Numbered from the stretch's first letter, positions 26,758 to 35,509 are shown. The stretch: 64,000 bases of DNA from Bacillus_BA songklensis (GCF_042649685.1 NZ_JBHRZT010000072.1:62001-126000), one strand, 5' to 3'. Numbers and translations are program-made. The notes: a model not told the origin generated them from the letters alone.

Positions 26758-27294
26758 GTGGATGTAGACAGAGCCGGAGTTCCCAATCTCGAAATGTCGC
26801 CATTGTATGAGGTCATCAGACAAAATGAAGGATATTTGCAGCGCCATGCATTTACGGCTATCACCCCAAATGGCATAAAGATGTGTACCAGGGAGGAATG
26901 TGAGGAGATGGCCGTTTCGTGTTTGCCGGACACCATTGTTCTTTATTTCTCGGATCGCCAACATTCATTATTTTATGATGGCAGGGAGGAAGTGCTTAGC
27001 GTAAATCATGCGGAGATGCTTCGTTATTTCTTGCTTTACAGCACAGAAGAAACTCCGGTTACAAAAGATCAATTTTACGACTTGTTTCAAAGCGGCAGCC
27101 AGGATGGAGAAGTACCAAAAAATACATTTATTCAGGCAGTTGGTCGGTTGAGACGAAAACTTGTTCAGTCTGGAGCGCCGTCTTCCCTTATCGAAAATAA
27201 AACATTTAACGGACAAACAGCCTATTATTTCAATCGCAGCATTCCTTTTCTCATCATGCATCGCAGTGATGACACGTTCATTTTGAACCGATGA
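26758..27294 (+). CDS. winged-helix-like protein coupled to the TPR protein
   Basis: 178 residues from GTG 26758, with no gap after the TPR gene. The C-terminal half (about 80-170: EMLRYFLLYSTEETPVTKDQ, FIQAVGRLRRKLVQSG, FNGQTAYYFN) reads as an OmpR/SARP-type winged helix ending in the beta wing. The N-terminal half has no named domain. A split TPR plus DNA-binding regulator would fit; no neighbouring target is obvious. Confidence 0.6.
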   Translation: MDVDRAGVPNLEMSPLYEVIRQNEGYLQRHAFTAITPNGIKMCTREECEEMAVSCLPDTIVLYFSDRQHSLFYDGREEVLSVNHAEMLRYFLLYSTEETPVTKDQFYDLFQSGSQDGEVPKNTFIQAVGRLRRKLVQSGAPSSLIENKTFNGQTAYYFNRSIPFLIMHRSDDTFILNR

Positions 27295-27354
27295 CAGGGG
27301 TGTCATCGCCCTTTTGAGATAATGTTCTTACAAATCGCAAAGGGAGATGATGAT

Positions 27355-28752
27355 ATGAAAACCTGGAATCAATTATTCGTTCGTCACGGCTGGGAGCTGG
27401 AGAAAAAAGAGGAGAGCGTATTTGTCTGCAAAACGGAAACAGTAGAGAACATGGATTTTTTGTTGGAGAGCTTGGATAAGGCCGGCGCCTCCTATTCATA
27501 CGGCGATGATATGCTGATGCTTCACAGCGTGCCTGTTCCGGAGAAGAAATGGATTGAAGTCGTTGATTTCAAACATCGCGGCAGAGGAGAAGGACTATGG
27601 TTCCGTCCGGGGGAAGAGGAGCCAAAGTTACGCGAACTTGATACGTATATAAGCGGTATCGTACGTCAGTTAAATCGCCTAGGATTTTATACAATGGGAT
27701 CATGTGACGGACATGAAAGAAGAGATGCCCATGTATCAATAAAGAAAGGCAAAGATATTGAGCAGCTCGTACAAATGCTTCTTGCTTTAGGGATGAGACG
27801 TGTATACTGTCGCGAGGGGAGTGAAAGCTATCATGTTTCGTTTCCGCTAAAGCGCAATGAACTGCTGGACATAGCCGAAAAGATGAGCCTGGTCGAGGAA
27901 AGCTGGCTCGAAAAAGGGCACGATTATATAAAAGAGAGAATGTTTTACCATTTGCTTGAACAGCTTCTTTCCATCCCTGGGGAAAGCGGCAAGGAAGGCA
28001 AGGTGCGGGAGTTCGTCAAGGAAAAGCTCACTCCTTTTGTAGACTGCATCACCGTGGATCGAAACGGCAACCTGTTGGCCGAGAAAACATACAGAGCGGG
28101 TCACGGCCCGACGATTCTTTTGAATGCCCACCTGGATACAGTACAAGAACTGGAATCGAATCGTGTGATTAAAAAAGAGGGTGCTGTTTGGTCAAGCAGC
28201 AACGGAATTCTAGGAGCAGATGACAGAGCCGGCGTGGCCGTCCTCCTTCACATAGCCGAGCACCTTATGCACTCTTCTTCCTTCAGCGGCAAAGTGAAAT
28301 TCATTTTTACGGTGGAGGAAGAATGCGGTCTTATAGGCGCACGCCATGTGGATGATTACTTTCTTTGGGGAACGGATGCCGCAATCGTCGTCGACCGCCG
28401 CGGTGCGGGAGATATCGTCGTATCGTGCGGAGGCTATATCCCATTTTGCCATGAAGCGTATGGCAAGTTTATTGAGGATACGGCCAAAGCAGAAGGCTTG
28501 AGCGGATGGCATTGCACGAACGGCGGAAGCAGCGACACAAGAATTTGGGCATCGCACGGCATCCAAAGCGTCAATCTGTCGGCAGGTTACGGAAATGAAC
28601 ACACGGAAAACGAGTTTTTGGATGTGGAAGCTTGCTATAACGTTACGAAGCTCATAAAAGGTGTATTTGGGAGAGCGAGAGAACTCCGGAGTGTTTTACA
28701 AGAAATCGAGAGAAAGAAGGTTGTAAGGTTGATCATAAGAAAAGCACAGTAA
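27355..28752 (+). CDS. M20-family metallopeptidase with N-terminal extension
   Basis: 465 residues. The C-terminal 270 residues are a PepT-like M20 peptidase: LLNAHLDTVQ (metal His and Asp), ILGADDRAGVAVLL (bridging Asp), FTVEEECGLIGA (catalytic Glu-Glu), VVDRRGAG and GYGNEHTENEFLD (last His). The first 190 residues form an unassigned domain with GSCDGHERRDAHVSI. ATG 27355 follows AAAGGGAGATGAT. A tripeptidase or aminoacyl peptidase role is likely. It follows the winged-helix gene by 60 bases and may be co-transcribed. Confidence 0.85.
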   Translation: MKTWNQLFVRHGWELEKKEESVFVCKTETVENMDFLLESLDKAGASYSYGDDMLMLHSVPVPEKKWIEVVDFKHRGRGEGLWFRPGEEEPKLRELDTYISGIVRQLNRLGFYTMGSCDGHERRDAHVSIKKGKDIEQLVQMLLALGMRRVYCREGSESYHVSFPLKRNELLDIAEKMSLVEESWLEKGHDYIKERMFYHLLEQLLSIPGESGKEGKVREFVKEKLTPFVDCITVDRNGNLLAEKTYRAGHGPTILLNAHLDTVQELESNRVIKKEGAVWSSSNGILGADDRAGVAVLLHIAEHLMHSSSFSGKVKFIFTVEEECGLIGARHVDDYFLWGTDAAIVVDRRGAGDIVVSCGGYIPFCHEAYGKFIEDTAKAEGLSGWHCTNGGSSDTRIWASHGIQSVNLSAGYGNEHTENEFLDVEACYNVTKLIKGVFGRARELRSVLQEIERKKVVRLIIRKAQ

Positions 28753-28821
28753 GGCAATCCAGTGTCAACTCTGAATTTAAACTATCAGACGAAAAAACGG
28801 ATTTTTACCTAACACAAACAG

Positions 28822-29085
28822 GCAGTTGACGGGCCTGCATACGATATTACAATAGCCGGGGCAAATCACATGAGCTTCACAGATATGCCTTTGCTGCAGC
28901 CATACCTTGCCGGATCACCTTATGCCGAACCACAGCCTCCGGCAGTAAAACCCGAACACATTTATGGGCTAAACAACACCGTCATCCTGTCATTCCTTGA
29001 CAAAACCCTTAATGGAAAGAAGAATACCGTATTCGATCTGGACCGTAAAAGTTTAATCGTACCGGATTTGAAGATCGTTCAATAG
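28822..29085 (+). pseudogene. C-terminal fragment of an alpha/beta hydrolase
   Basis: VDGPAYDITIAGANHMSFTD carries the family's terminal catalytic histidine (GANHMSF), followed by PLLQPYLAG and a tail ending LKIVQ. It resembles the end of platelet-activating-factor acetylhydrolase or dienelactone hydrolase-like proteins. The nucleophile and the first 200 or more residues are missing, and no ribosome site precedes the in-frame ATG at 28870. Confidence 0.6.
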
Positions 29086-29124
29086 ATGATCTTGCTTTAA
29101 CGAGATTACAAGAATTTAAAAGGA

Positions 29125-29166
29125 AAAACAGGTTAGCATGTTAAAAATGCCAGCCTGTTTTTTATT
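29125..29166 (+). terminator. rho-independent terminator
   Basis: AAACAGGTTAGCAT pairs with ATGCCAGCCTGTTT, followed by TTTATTTT. The remaining 230 bases to the next gene contain its promoter region only. Confidence 0.8.
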
Positions 29167-29400
29167 TTGTACTGCAGGCATTATAGTAATTTAACGAACG
29201 AGGGAAACCTGAAATTCTGCCAAAGGAGGGACAGTCTCTCCGGATATACTTTTTTACTAATTTGGAAAAATATTTAAAATGTATGTTATCTTTTACCGGC
29301 ACTTGCTACAATAAAGTGAAACTTTATCCAGGGATAAGATGGCTGCCTGCCAGTGCGGCCTGAATTTTTTAGAGAGATTCTAAGGAAAAGGGGAAAGGGA

Positions 29401-30096
29401 ATGGGAGAGAAAATACTTCTTGTGGAAGATGATAGATCGATAAGCGAAATGGTGAAAAGCCAGTTTGAAAAAGAGGGGTTTACGGTTGTGCCGGCATTTG
29501 ATGGGGAAGAAGCCTTAAGGGTTTTTGTTCAGGAATCATTTGATTTAATTCTTCTTGATTTAATGCTGCCAAATTTGAACGGTATGGACTTTTTAAAGGT
29601 AGTAAGAGAAAAAAGCCTCATTCCAATCTTGATCATGTCGGCAAAGGACGGGGATGTAGATAAAGCGTTGGGACTTGGTTTTGGGGCAGACGATTATATC
29701 GCCAAACCGTTTTCAATGATCGAGCTTGTTGCCAGAGTACGGGCGGCCATAAGGAGGGCAACGTATTATTCGAGTGCCGACAAGGAAAAAAACAATATCA
29801 TGGCAATTGGCGATCTTAAAATTGATTTGGATAATTTTTTCGTACAAAAGAAAGAGAAAGATTTAAAACTTACTTCGAAAGAATTTCATATTTTAAAGCT
29901 CTTTATTACAAATCCTAAACGTGTCTTTACAAAAGCCCAAATCTATGCAGCCATTTGGAATGACGATTATTATGGGGACGAAAATGTGATTAATGTACAT
30001 ATGAGAAGATTGAGGGAGAAAATTGAAGACGATCCATCTTCCCCTGTCTATATCAAAACATTATGGGGCATCGGTTATAAGCTGGGAGAGTTTTAA
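29401..30096 (+). CDS. OmpR/PhoB-family response regulator
   Basis: 231 residues. Receiver domain: acidic VEDD near 9, phosphoacceptor Asp in LILLDLMLPN (about 54) and Lys in IAKPFS (about 103). The C-terminal winged helix ends NVHMRRLREKIEDDPSSPVY IKTLWGIGYKLG. ATG 29401 is chosen for the AAAGGGGAAAGGGA site; the frame is open to 29353. The partner kinase starts 2 bases after its stop. Confidence 0.93.
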   Translation: MGEKILLVEDDRSISEMVKSQFEKEGFTVVPAFDGEEALRVFVQESFDLILLDLMLPNLNGMDFLKVVREKSLIPILIMSAKDGDVDKALGLGFGADDYIAKPFSMIELVARVRAAIRRATYYSSADKEKNNIMAIGDLKIDLDNFFVQKKEKDLKLTSKEFHILKLFITNPKRVFTKAQIYAAIWNDDYYGDENVINVHMRRLREKIEDDPSSPVYIKTLWGIGYKLGEF

Positions 30097-30097
30097 C

Positions 30098-31033
30098 ATG
30101 ATTTACTTTTTGTCCTTTATTATTCTGTTCCTCCTTGGCATCATTTATCTGCAAAGCCGATCTAAAAGGGAGAGAAAAGCCAGCCTCGAATACATAAGCC
30201 AAAAGCTGAACAGCATCATGGACAAAGGTACGGATGAGAGGCTTCTCCTTCAAACAGAAAATGATGAATTAAAGTCTTTACTGACCGCCTTGAACCGCCT
30301 GCTTGATCATCATCAAAAAGCGGCAGCCTCTTATAACAAGACAGAAACATCGGTCAGAAAAATGCTTTCTAATATTACACATGATTTAAAGACACCGCTT
30401 ACCGTTGTTCTCGGCTATGTTGAAATGATGCTCCATGACCCGGACCTGTCAAAGGAAGAGAGGGAACGGCTGCTGGAAAAAGTACAGGGTAAAACAATGG
30501 AAATTTTAGGGCTGATGAAAAAATTCTTTGATTTAGCCAAGCTGGAATCAGGAGACCATGAAATCCCTTTAAGCAGAGTAGATCTTAATGAGGCTTGCAA
30601 AAGAAATATTTTATCCTTTTATGAACTTTTAACCTCCCGGGGGTTTGAAGCGGTGATTGAGATTCCTGATAAAAGCATTTACTCGATGGGAAATGAAGAG
30701 TGCCTTGACCGGATCCTGAACAATTTAATTTCAAATGCCACCCAATACGGCAGCGAAGGAAAAGTGGTCGGTTTAACAGTAAGAGAAGACGAAAAGTATG
30801 CCTATATTGATGTTTGGGATAAAGGAAAAGGGATTAGCGAGCTCCACAAAGACTTGGTATTTGAAAGAATGTACACCCTCGAAGATTCGCGGAACAAATT
30901 ATATCAGGGCAGCGGCCTTGGTCTGACGATCACGAAAAGACTTGTTGAGAAAATAGGCGGAGAGATTCTTCTTAACAGTATACCTTATGAAAAAACGACT
31001 TTTACAATCAAGTTATTAAAGCTCATATATTGA
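30098..31033 (+). CDS. sensor histidine kinase
   Basis: 311 residues. One N-terminal membrane helix (about 2-19) with almost no extracellular part, a coiled linker, the H box SNITHDLKTPLTVVLG (His about 95), the N box NLISNATQYG, G1 DVWDKGKGI and G2 GSGLGLTITKRL. This short, loop-poor type is like intramembrane-sensing kinases that control neighbouring ABC exporters. The next genes are ATPase and permease pieces of such an exporter, now deleted internally, so the system may have lost its target. Confidence 0.92.
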   Translation: MIYFLSFIILFLLGIIYLQSRSKRERKASLEYISQKLNSIMDKGTDERLLLQTENDELKSLLTALNRLLDHHQKAAASYNKTETSVRKMLSNITHDLKTPLTVVLGYVEMMLHDPDLSKEERERLLEKVQGKTMEILGLMKKFFDLAKLESGDHEIPLSRVDLNEACKRNILSFYELLTSRGFEAVIEIPDKSIYSMGNEECLDRILNNLISNATQYGSEGKVVGLTVREDEKYAYIDVWDKGKGISELHKDLVFERMYTLEDSRNKLYQGSGLGLTITKRLVEKIGGEILLNSIPYEKTTFTIKLLKLIY

Positions 31034-31252
31034 TTGAGACTCGAGGGGGACTTAGCATCTCCGGCGGTTTTTTATATTGGAAAACATCTGCAGCTTGAGA
31101 CCTGTATTCTACCGGCCCCAGGCTGCTTTGTCCTGTCTTCTTACAAATTGCCGGCTAAAAACACTTAAGATTTTTGTAAGAATTGATTAATAAAAAAGAG
31201 AAAAACAGTGTCTACAATAGTGATTAGAAGCAAACGAAAGGGAGTTGAAAAA

Positions 31253-31567
31253 ATGAACCATATTGTTCGTACCCATCATTTAACGAAAATTTTCAATGGA
31301 AAAGAAGTGGTGTCGGATGTAAATATGACGATAAAAAAAGGGGAGATATACGGGTTCCTTGGTCCAAACGGTGCCGGTAAAACGACGATGATGAAGATGC
31401 TGACAAATCTTATAAAACCCACTCAAGGAGAAATTGAAATTTTCGGCGAGAAATTAACAAACACCTCGTATGAGATTTTAAAAAGAATGGGCAGCATTAT
31501 TGAATATCCTGTTTTTTATGACAGACTCACAGCAAAGGAAAATTTAGAATTGCATTGTGAATATTAG
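31253..31567 (+). pseudogene. ABC transporter ATPase, N-terminal part only
   Basis: 104 residues of a lantibiotic-immunity or multidrug type ATPase: Walker A GPNGAGKTTMMKML (about 39-52), and the Q-loop region IIEYPVFYDRLTAKENLEL. It ends at HCEY followed by a stop, before the ABC signature and Walker B. The break coincides with the start of the permease fragment, so one deletion removed the end of this gene and the start of the next. Confidence 0.8.
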
Positions 31568-32099
31568 CATTTCCGGCAGTATGATCAGAGTGACTTTTGT
31601 CATTCTTGCATCTGTCATTATGTCAAGACTGATTATAGAAGAGTATAGAAGCAACACGATTACACTCTTATTTACGTACCCCATTTCTAGAAAAAAACTC
31701 ATGATCTCGAAACTGATGATCGTCGCAGGCTTTATATTCACCACCATCATCCTTTCGAATTTGTTCATCGGAAGTCTGTTCTACATCGTTGATTCCTATG
31801 CGAATGTGATTCCGGGAAATTTAACGTTAGGGCTAGTAAAAAGCCAGCTGATTACGCTGTTTTTAAGTGCTGTCTCTTCAACTGGAATAGGGCTGATTCC
31901 CCTTTATTTCGGGATGAGAAAAAAATCGACCCCTGCTACCGTTATATCGGCCGTACTGCTTGTCACTTTTATTAACTCAGACGTAGATGGATTTTCATTA
32001 TTTAACAACATCATAGCGGTCCCCCTTGCTTTTGCCGCAGTTGGAGTATTCATTGCTTACTTGTCGTTTAGAAAAATTGAAAACATGGATGTTAATTAA
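31557..32099 (+). pseudogene. ABC-2 type permease, C-terminal part only
   Basis: About 180 residues from the deletion point with four to five membrane segments: IIEEYRSNTITLLFTYPISR KKLMISKLM is the typical cytoplasmic loop of ABC-2 permeases. The N-terminal helix is missing. It overlaps the truncated ATPase by 11 bases in another frame, starting at a GTG that lies at the junction. Confidence 0.75.
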
Positions 32100-32138
32100 G
32101 GTTTTACACGAAAACGTAAAATGAAAGAAGGAAGCTAA

Positions 32139-32579
32139 GTGAAAAAGATAATTGGTTTATCAATGATTTTAATGGCCTTTATGTTAACCGGATGCTCGAT
32201 TCAAATTGATTCTGAGACAGGGCTTTCTGCCAAATCCGAGGAGCTTGTCTCGAAGGCGGAAGCGATTGAGACTGAGTTTAATAGCACACTGAATACAATT
32301 GCTCAACTGGAAGGAAAACAATCCTTATCCTCAGATGATCAGGAACTAATCGATAATCAAATAGACCGCATCATGATGGTTGTCGATGATTTTAAAGAGA
32401 CAGATACACCCTTTTTAGGAAAAAAGGTGAAGGAGCTGGCTGATCAAAACCTAAAAGAAAGAGAACGAACACTATTAAATGTCCAAGAAAAAGCTGAAAA
32501 TAGAACAATGACAAAAGAGGATTTACAAAAGGTGAAAAAGGCAATCTCTGATGACGTAACCATTAGCTTGTTTAACTAG
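32139..32579 (+). CDS. DUF6376-like lipoprotein
   Basis: 146 residues from GTG 32139 with ribosome site AAGAAGGAAG. Lipobox MLTGCS places the acylated Cys near residue 19. The mature part is helical and charged (SAKSEELVSKAEAIETEF, LIDNQIDRIMMVVDDFKETD). It matches a family of small Bacillus lipoproteins of unknown role. It follows the ABC transporter remnants and could have belonged to that operon. Confidence 0.75.
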   Translation: MKKIIGLSMILMAFMLTGCSIQIDSETGLSAKSEELVSKAEAIETEFNSTLNTIAQLEGKQSLSSDDQELIDNQIDRIMMVVDDFKETDTPFLGKKVKELADQNLKERERTLLNVQEKAENRTMTKEDLQKVKKAISDDVTISLFN

Positions 32580-32604
32580 ATTATGTAAGAAAAAAATAAA
32601 AAGA

Positions 32605-32755
32605 AAATGGGGTCCATGCCTCTAATGAGCTGGAGTATGAACACAGCAAGGGGCCGGACCTATTTGCTTTGGGATTCTAAAATCAGGTATCTTCATATCA
32701 AACCTCTGTTACTGCACTGTTCGCCCTGGAGGCAGAGGGCTTTGTCTTCCATCCG
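32605..32755. repeat. dispersed intergenic repeat, copy A
   Basis: GGGGTCC (from 32609) and GGGGCCGGACC (32650-32660) are followed by a region ending in CAGAGGGCTTTGTCTTCCA (32733-32751). The same order, GGGGCCGGACC then the identical 19 bases, occurs at 52826-52919. The rest of the 32580-33007 gap is AT-rich and non-coding apart from the promoter below. Confidence 0.7.
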
Positions 32756-32946
32756 CGAAAGTAACAGCATGATTTAGTATAGGAGTGTCAATTAAATCAT
32801 GATCGATCACTAAGGAAAAGATAAGAAATTTAAATATAAGGGAGGGGAATGATGGACTAACAATAATTACGGTACGAAGTTTCAAGCATGGACCTATAAA
32901 TAAGCGAATATATAAATGAAATTAGATGGTAAAAGTAAATTTCGTC

Positions 32947-32973
32947 ACGAGACATTTATCGTTACATAAAATA
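32947..32973 (+). promoter_or_regulatory. sigma-K-type promoter candidate
   Basis: AC at 32947-32948, 16 bases, then CATAAAATA at 32965-32973, matching the mother-cell sigma-K consensus (AC, 16-17 bases, CATANNNTA). It lies 35 bases before a GerPA-like gene. Three more such sites precede spore-related genes in this window. Confidence 0.6.
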
Positions 32974-33007
32974 GGTTACAGGAAGGAAAGAATGGGAGGA
33001 GAAAAGT

Positions 33008-33256
33008 GTGCCCTCGGTCATAAATTTAGGAGCTTTTAATGTCAATTCTCCCCAACCAAACTCAGTCGTTCAAGTAGGTGAATTGGTGGTTAATGGGATG
33101 GATGCCAACAGAAAATATAACTTAAACCTTGGAGGGATGTATGGTTTTGGCAATGTTGTTACCGGGAATTTGAATAATATCTCAGATAGCTTTGAAGCGA
33201 TTGATGGAGTAATCTTTGATCAAGATATTAAACCAAATGTTGGAGGGAATATATAA
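33008..33256 (+). CDS. GerPA/GerPF-like small protein
   Basis: 82 residues from GTG 33008 with site GGGAGGAG. It has the layout of GerPA/GerPF proteins: an N-terminal beta strand (MPSVINLGAFNVNS), a Gly/Asn-rich centre (VVNGMDANRKYNLNLGGMYG FGNVVTGNLNN) and an acidic end (DGVIFDQDIKPN). The second half of the protein at 34082-34588 aligns with it throughout. GerP proteins help germinants cross the spore coat; that role here is inference. A sigma-K-type promoter precedes it. Confidence 0.65.
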   Translation: MPSVINLGAFNVNSPQPNSVVQVGELVVNGMDANRKYNLNLGGMYGFGNVVTGNLNNISDSFEAIDGVIFDQDIKPNVGGNI

Positions 33257-33326
33257 AGAGGGAAGCATCGTGAAAATTAAAAAAACCTTTATTAAATTCT
33301 TGTTTATGTATGGACATTGCTAATAC

Positions 33327-33370
33327 AAAAAACAATAAACCCTCTTATCAAACAAGGGTTTATTGTTTTT
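33327..33370. terminator. bidirectional terminator between convergent genes
   Basis: AAAAAACAATAAACCCT and AGGGTTTATTGTTTTT form a long stem with A and T flanks. The stop codon of the minus-strand gene (33360-33362) lies within the stem. Confidence 0.85.
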
Positions 33371-33635
33371 CTGTACTTTTATGAAAGTTTCGATCTACCC
33401 TTTGTTCTTGTTCGTTTTTTGCTGTTGAGTCCTGCTCGTGTTTGGATAACGAAGCGGTCATATGAGCAAGGTTGTTCTTATCGCCATGAATATTGCCTAA
33501 ACCTTGGTTATGTTGTTTACTATTTTTAAAGTCTTCAAAGAAATTGTTGCCGATGCTAAAGCATGAAGCACTTTCGATCATCCCGATTTTGATCGTCCCG
33601 ATATGAAAAGTTGGAGATAAAATAGCGGAAGCCAT
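33360..33635 (-). CDS. GerPA/GerPF-like small protein
   Basis: 91 residues. The core IGTIKIGMIESASCFSIGNN followed by NQGLGNIHGDKNNLAHM follows the family pattern: strand, Ser-x-x-phi-x-Gly-x-Asn, then Gly-phi-Gly-x-x-x-Gly-x-x-Asn. The C-terminal 30 residues are a charged tail (KNEQEQRVDRNFHKSTEKQ). The ribosome site GGGAGGA is inside the end of the upstream gene, 3 bases away, so the two form an operon. Confidence 0.6.
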   Translation of the reverse strand: MASAILSPTFHIGTIKIGMIESASCFSIGNNFFEDFKNSKQHNQGLGNIHGDKNNLAHMTASLSKHEQDSTAKNEQEQRVDRNFHKSTEKQ

Positions 33636-33638
33636 GAA

Positions 33639-33848
33639 TTATTCATCCTCCCATTTTAAAATATTTTTAACCCAATAGTTGTCAATTGCCGTATTTTCAT
33701 TGCCGGACAAGTCCCCAACCATCTCGTAAACCACTTTTTCAGAGCGGAAATTTTTATGTGTATTTTGTTCACCCATGAAAAAACCTGAAGAATGACCGAT
33801 ACTCGTCATCGTAATGTTCCCCAACGTTAATTTGATCATTAAATCCAT
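33639..33848 (-). CDS. GerPA/GerPF-like small protein
   Basis: About 69 residues: IKLTLGNITMTSIGHSSGFF MGEQNTHKNF, then VGDLSGNENTAIDNYW. The SSGFFMGEQN segment is the family signature seen in six other frames here. ATG 33848 lies very close to the AAAGGAG site; ATG 33839 is the alternative. First gene of a two-gene minus-strand operon, divergent from 34082. Confidence 0.6.
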   Translation of the reverse strand: MDLMIKLTLGNITMTSIGHSSGFFMGEQNTHKNFRSEKVVYEMVGDLSGNENTAIDNYWVKNILKWEDE

Positions 33849-34008
33849 TTCTCCTTTTATCGACATGTACTTTAAGAACTGGAAAACTGCGAGGTACCGA
33901 ATGCGGCAGCCTTTTTGGAAAGGGAATCCTCTCTCATAACGTTCAGCTTTTCTAATGTAGGATATTCAAATCAATGGGCGAATGACACAGCCTTTTTCAA
34001 ACCGTGTA

Positions 34009-34036
34009 ACCATCCGGATTCCATTGACATAAAGTA
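34009..34036 (+). promoter_or_regulatory. sigma-K-type promoter candidate
   Basis: AC at 34009-34010, 17 bases, then CATAAAGTA at 34028-34036. It lies 45 bases upstream of the two-domain GerPA-like gene. Confidence 0.6.
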
Positions 34037-34081
34037 CAATAAGCTAATTTAGAAAAATAGACCAAACGTGGTGAACCGTAG

Positions 34082-34588
34082 ATGTTAAAATCTTCACATA
34101 TTCACTTTACAGGTGATATTCATGTGCAAACGATGCAAAGACAATCCGGCATATTTATTGGAGAGCGAAACACTGCGATCGGCTGGAGTGCCCACGGAAA
34201 GGAAAATCGGGTGATTGGAAGTATTAGCGGACAATCCAATCTTCTCCTCCACAATATGTTAATTTTAAATGATCCTGATATAGTAGATACTCCAATTGAT
34301 GACCGTGACATGAACCTGCATCTTGAACATCCAGATGATGATCATACAACAAATCTCACTCTTGAAAGTGTAAATGTAAATGCAATGTCACACAGTAATT
34401 CAATAAATCTTGGAAAAGGATATATAAATGGAATGGATTCGAATGACAAAGTGAATTATTCGCTGGGCAACTTATTCGGGAGTAAAAATCACCTCAAAAA
34501 TAATGTAAATATAGTTAATGACCAAGATGGGGTGGATGGAATTATTGAAGACCAGGACATCAAAATTACAAACATAGAACGGGACTGA
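34082..34588 (+). CDS. two-domain GerPA/GerPF-like protein
   Basis: 168 residues with two tandem copies of the family domain. Domain 1 (about 1-75): IHFTGDIHVQTMQRQSGIFI GERN, GKENRVIGSISGQSN, LNDPDIVDTPIDD. Domain 2 (about 88-165): VNVNAMSHSNSINLGKGYIN GMDSNDKVNYSLGNLFGSKN, IEDQDIKIT. Domain 1 is of the Ser-Gly-Ile-Phe type, domain 2 of the 33008 type. So two subtypes found elsewhere as separate genes are fused here. Preceded by a sigma-K-type promoter; ribosome site weak (GTGGTGAACC). Confidence 0.65.
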   Translation: MLKSSHIHFTGDIHVQTMQRQSGIFIGERNTAIGWSAHGKENRVIGSISGQSNLLLHNMLILNDPDIVDTPIDDRDMNLHLEHPDDDHTTNLTLESVNVNAMSHSNSINLGKGYINGMDSNDKVNYSLGNLFGSKNHLKNNVNIVNDQDGVDGIIEDQDIKITNIERD

Positions 34589-34624
34589 ACTTTGGGGACT
34601 ATCATTAAAGTTGACAATGATGAT

Positions 34625-35008
34625 CTAAAACTCATTACGGAAGCGATAACCTTTTGAAGTTTTTACCATTTGTTCTTGAGGGGGAGAAGTTTCTGACATG
34701 GCTTCTTTTTTCGCCATTTCCTTGTCAATCTTTAGAACAAGTGATTCGGGCAAGTCCTCTGTACTGCTAATGTTATTTCCTATGACCAATTTCCCGCTCA
34801 ACTCGTCAATTTCAATATTGTCTAACCGGAAGACGATGTTTTCTAAATGATCAATTTGTACATGATCAAAATGAATAGTTTTTACTGCACCTTCCTTTTG
34901 CTTCTGTTCTAATAACTCAATAATTCGATCTAATTTTGTCACAATCAGAGAGTTTACATTATTTTCTTTTTCTTTCTGTTTCTTTTTAAAAGAAAAATAC
35001 TTAAACAT
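34625..35008 (-). CDS. GerPC-like protein
   Basis: 127 residues. Basic start (FKYFSFKKKQKEKEN), a predicted coiled coil (LIVTKLDRIIELLEQKQKE), then HLENIVFRLDNIEIDELSGKL VIGNN, which corresponds to the conserved strand pair near the end of GerPC (FDQLKIETLEGTLNIG type). It ends VKTSKGYRFRNEF. The gene at 57293 has the same layout. A GerPC-like partner beside GerPA-like genes supports a GerP-related function. It converges with the two-domain gene. Confidence 0.6.
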   Translation of the reverse strand: MFKYFSFKKKQKEKENNVNSLIVTKLDRIIELLEQKQKEGAVKTIHFDHVQIDHLENIVFRLDNIEIDELSGKLVIGNNISSTEDLPESLVLKIDKEMAKKEAMSETSPPQEQMVKTSKGYRFRNEF

Positions 35009-35133
35009 AAACTTCCCCCTTAAGTGGATTCGAACAGAAGCGGTAAAAATTAAAACGTCTCCCTGCGATCAACGATAGTATTTCATAAATTTTATGCATT
35101 GGAAATGGGACTTAGTATATAAATTAACAGGAA

Positions 35134-35150
35134 GGGCGGGGGTCTGACCC
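35134..35150. repeat. half copy of the GGTCAGTCCCCC repeat
   Basis: GGGCGGGGGTCTGACCC matches the right arm of the hairpins at 19930, 52585 and 58024 with small changes; the left arm is missing. Confidence 0.5.
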
Positions 35151-35181
35151 CAAAATGAATGATAAACAATTTGTGGAATGA

Positions 35182-35379
35182 TATCGATGTAAAGAGTTAG
35201 AGAAATACAAAAACGCCATTTATACAACCTCTCTTCACAATGTAGATGAAGAAACGGCCAAAAAAATTAGCCATGCAAAGCTAAAACTGCATGTATACTC
35301 CGTAAACTCAGCCAAAATATATGAGAAAGCGAAAAAGATTCATCCGCGATTAATTGAAACAGATGTGATTGTAACCTAA
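35182..35379 (+). pseudogene. C-terminal coding fragment, possibly from a phosphodiesterase-like barrel protein
   Basis: An open frame without start codon encodes CKELEKYKNAIYTTSLHNVD then LHVYSVNSAKIYEKAKKIHP RLIETDVIVT. The ending is reminiscent of glycerophosphodiester phosphodiesterases (VYSVN, then IETDVI), but the match is too short to be sure. A stop lies just upstream at 35179. Confidence 0.3.
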
Positions 35380-35443
35380 TATAGTGGGTGGAATAAGGGA
35401 TGTTGAAGACTAATAAGTTTGGGACATAGATGGTAAATCTCTA

Positions 35444-35495
35444 ACCTCTACGTTGACAGGGTAGAGGTCGCTGGTTCGAACCCAGTCGGAATCAT
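35444..35495 (+). repeat. tRNA-Val(GAC)-like 3' half (possible attachment site), left copy
   Basis: An anticodon-arm-like stem around loop TTGACAG (anticodon GAC), variable loop AGGTC, T arm GCTGG-TTCGAAC-CCAGT and acceptor strand CGGAATC are all in tRNA order, but the 5' half of a tRNA is absent. Thirty bases (35453-35482) are identical to 46324-46353. A 3' tRNA half without its 5' half is what integration or excision of a genomic island leaves behind. Confidence 0.7.
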
Positions 35496-35509
35496 ATTTA
35501 CACAGAAGC

